Program-made: the position numbers and the translations under genes | In this document: positions 5,482-6,700 of the stretch, one piece after another | Layout: each line of letters opens with the position of its first letter | How positions within the stretch are numbered: the first letter of the stretch is position 1 | Origin: HyVt-337 sp964428895 | GTDB lineage: Bacteria; Planctomycetota; Phycisphaerae; SM23-33 | Direction: 5' to 3' | DNA: 6,700 nt | Assembly: GCA_964428895.1 (NCBI GenBank) | Contig: CAYRZU010000119.1 | Coordinates: 1-6,700 of the forward strand | Notes under the pieces: model-generated | What the model was told of the DNA's origin: nothing | Databases searched by the model: none | What the model saw: only the letters and a program-made list of their open reading frames with translations

Positions 5482-6700
5482 ATGATCGAATTCGTCTGTC
5501 CTCACTGCAACAAGTCGCTTCGTGTCAAGTCAGAGGTCGCGGGCAAGAAGGGGAAGTGTCCGGGCTGTTCACAGATGATCCAAGTCCCGGTTCAGGTTGA
5601 GGAGGTGGTTGTCGACCCTCTTGATCAATTGGCCAGTTCAACCGTTGGGCCTCGGCCGCATCCCACCCCACCGCCCCCGAAACCTCGACATGTGAGCCAC
5701 AAAGCAGCAAGGGCGAAGACCCCGGACGCTCCGAAGGGCACCAACGGACTGGGTATCGCCGCCCTAGTGCTTGGTATCATCGCTGCATTGACGTGCTGGA
5801 TCCCATTCATTGGCCTGCTCAGTATGCCTCTCGCAATCTTGGGCCTGCTATTCGGAATCATTGGTCTTCTCATCTCTCTAATTGGCAGGAAGTCCGGCGT
5901 AGGGCTTCCCGTATCAGGCTCCATTGTCTGTGTCGTTGCGTTGTTTGTGGCCATTGCCAGTACGGGCACAGCTGCCGAAGCGATTGACCAGGCGTTGGAG
6001 GAAGCCAAACAGGCATCGGCCGAATCCACCGAAAGGAGGGGCACCAGGTTTTCCAGCAGTTCGTCCGATAGCGAATCTGGCTCCGGTGCCACCTCGTCAG
6101 GCAGAACGCCAAGCCGCCGACCTCCCGAGCGGCCCACGATCATGGTCGACTACATCGATCAGACTGACGAGGACTTTGGTACCCGCTTGACCTTCCGCCT
6201 GACCAACAACACGGACAAGCCGATATCTTCCCTCAAAGGGGCAATCCACCTCTACGATCAGTTCGACGATCATCTCGAAGGCCTGTCCGTGAAGGTCGAT
6301 GACCCGATTGGTCCAGGGGAGTCCATCGAGGAATCCGGTATGTGGCCAATGGTGGGCAACCGGACCTTGAAGCTCTTGGAGCAGAGCCCCAATCAAGTGA
6401 AGCTGAAGTTCAAGGTGGAGAAGGTCAACTACTCAAGTGGACGAGCAGTCAGTGCTTCTTCAGGAGCCGAAACGACGGCGGGAGCGAAAGACCCGATTAC
6501 CATTACCTACATTGCCCAGAAGAAGGGTGACTTTGGGACGACCTTGGTCTTCAGCCTCACCAACAACACCGGCAAGGCAATATCCGCCCTAAAGGGAGGT
6601 CTTCACATCTACGATCAGTTTGGCGACCACCTCGAAGGCCTGGCTATGAAGATCGATTCTCCCATCGCTCCCGGCAAATCCGTCAACGAGGAAGGAATGT
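5482..6700 (+). CDS. Zinc-ribbon membrane protein with tandem repeat domains, 3' end beyond the window
   Basis: The frame is open for 406 codons to the window edge, with no stop. Residues 1-33 form a small zinc ribbon with C6-x2-C9 and C26-P-G-C29, like the MJ0042-type ribbons common at the start of planctomycete proteins. A Pro/Lys-rich linker (about 45-88) follows. Residues ~90-132 and 136-161 are Gly/Ile/Leu-rich membrane segments resembling DUF4190-like regions. A Ser/Glu-rich linker (~165-215) leads to a beta-rich domain (~219-320) whose core contains LTNNT, LKG, LYDQF and HLEGL. A second copy starts near residue 338. The repeat resembles extracytoplasmic Ig-like domains with an N-x-T-x-K-x-I...F-x-D-x-F pattern, but I cannot name a family. 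Codon use (six AGG/AGA arginines, ATA twice) differs from the operon. Function is unknown; sensing or binding at the cell surface is only a guess. Confidence 0.85.
   Translation, partial: MIEFVCPHCNKSLRVKSEVAGKKGKCPGCSQMIQVPVQVEEVVVDPLDQLASSTVGPRPHPTPPPPKPRHVSHKAARAKTPDAPKGTNGLGIAALVLGIIAALTCWIPFIGLLSMPLAILGLLFGIIGLLISLIGRKSGVGLPVSGSIVCVVALFVAIASTGTAAEAIDQALEEAKQASAESTERRGTRFSSSSSDSESGSGATSSGRTPSRRPPERPTIMVDYIDQTDEDFGTRLTFRLTNNTDKPISSLKGAIHLYDQFDDHLEGLSVKVDDPIGPGESIEESGMWPMVGNRTLKLLEQSPNQVKLKFKVEKVNYSSGRAVSASSGAETTAGAKDPITITYIAQKKGDFGTTLVFSLTNNTGKAISALKGGLHIYDQFGDHLEGLAMKIDSPIAPGKSVNEEGM
6172..6342 (+). repeat. Repeat copy 1 inside the zinc-ribbon membrane protein
   Basis: Residues 231-287 align without gaps to residues 350-406, with a 119-residue (357-base) period. 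I count 38 identical positions of 57. The DNA is also alike, for example TCTACGATCAGTT in both copies, suggesting a fairly recent internal duplication. Confidence 0.9.
6529..6699 (+). repeat. Repeat copy 2 inside the zinc-ribbon membrane protein, cut by the window end
   Basis: This is the second copy of the 57-residue core seen at 6172-6342. The rest of this copy, and any further copies, lie beyond the window. The segment between the cores (residues ~288-337) presumably completes copy 1. Confidence 0.9.

Noticed and set aside
5625..6396. Minus-strand frames opposite the zinc-ribbon gene
   Set aside because: The plus-strand frame has a ribosome site, a zinc ribbon, membrane segments and repeats; the antisense frames have none of these.

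Overview
The window is GC-rich bacterial DNA. It looks planctomycete-like, mainly because the last gene joins an N-terminal CxxC...CxxC zinc ribbon, a DUF4190-like hydrophobic pair and a repeated extracytoplasmic domain. That taxonomic guess is inference. There are two regions of different character, meeting near position 5040.

Region 1 (1-4973) is a tight plus-strand operon for the membrane arm and accessories of an energy-converting (group 4, Mbh-like) [NiFe] hydrogenase. In order it holds the C-terminal end of an MnhB-type subunit (interrupted by an in-frame TAG at 106-108), MnhC, MnhD, MnhE, MnhF and MnhG, a two-[4Fe-4S] ferredoxin-like subunit with extra CxxC pairs, a HycI-type hydrogenase maturation endopeptidase, and a single-domain response regulator. 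Most junctions overlap by 4 to 35 bases, which suggests translational coupling. The Mrp-like subunits would move Na+ or H+. The Fe-S subunit would pass electrons from reduced ferredoxin towards a [NiFe] catalytic subunit. The protease would mature that catalytic subunit. The catalytic large and small subunits and the MnhA-like parts are not in the window and are expected upstream.

Region 2 (4974-6700) begins with a perfect 14-bp hairpin that probably terminates the operon. Next comes a minus-strand 3' fragment of a tRNA-Arg(ACG) gene (anticodon loop to acceptor end, with no 5' half). About 390 bases with no convincing intact gene follow, including a short tyrosine-recombinase-like peptide. 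Last is a gene, open at the window end, for a zinc-ribbon membrane protein with two copies of a 119-residue-period repeat. The tRNA fragment, the integrase-like scrap and the change in codon use fit one model: 5043-5090 is an attachment site, with the native chromosome and hydrogenase operon on the left and an integrated, partly decayed element on the right.
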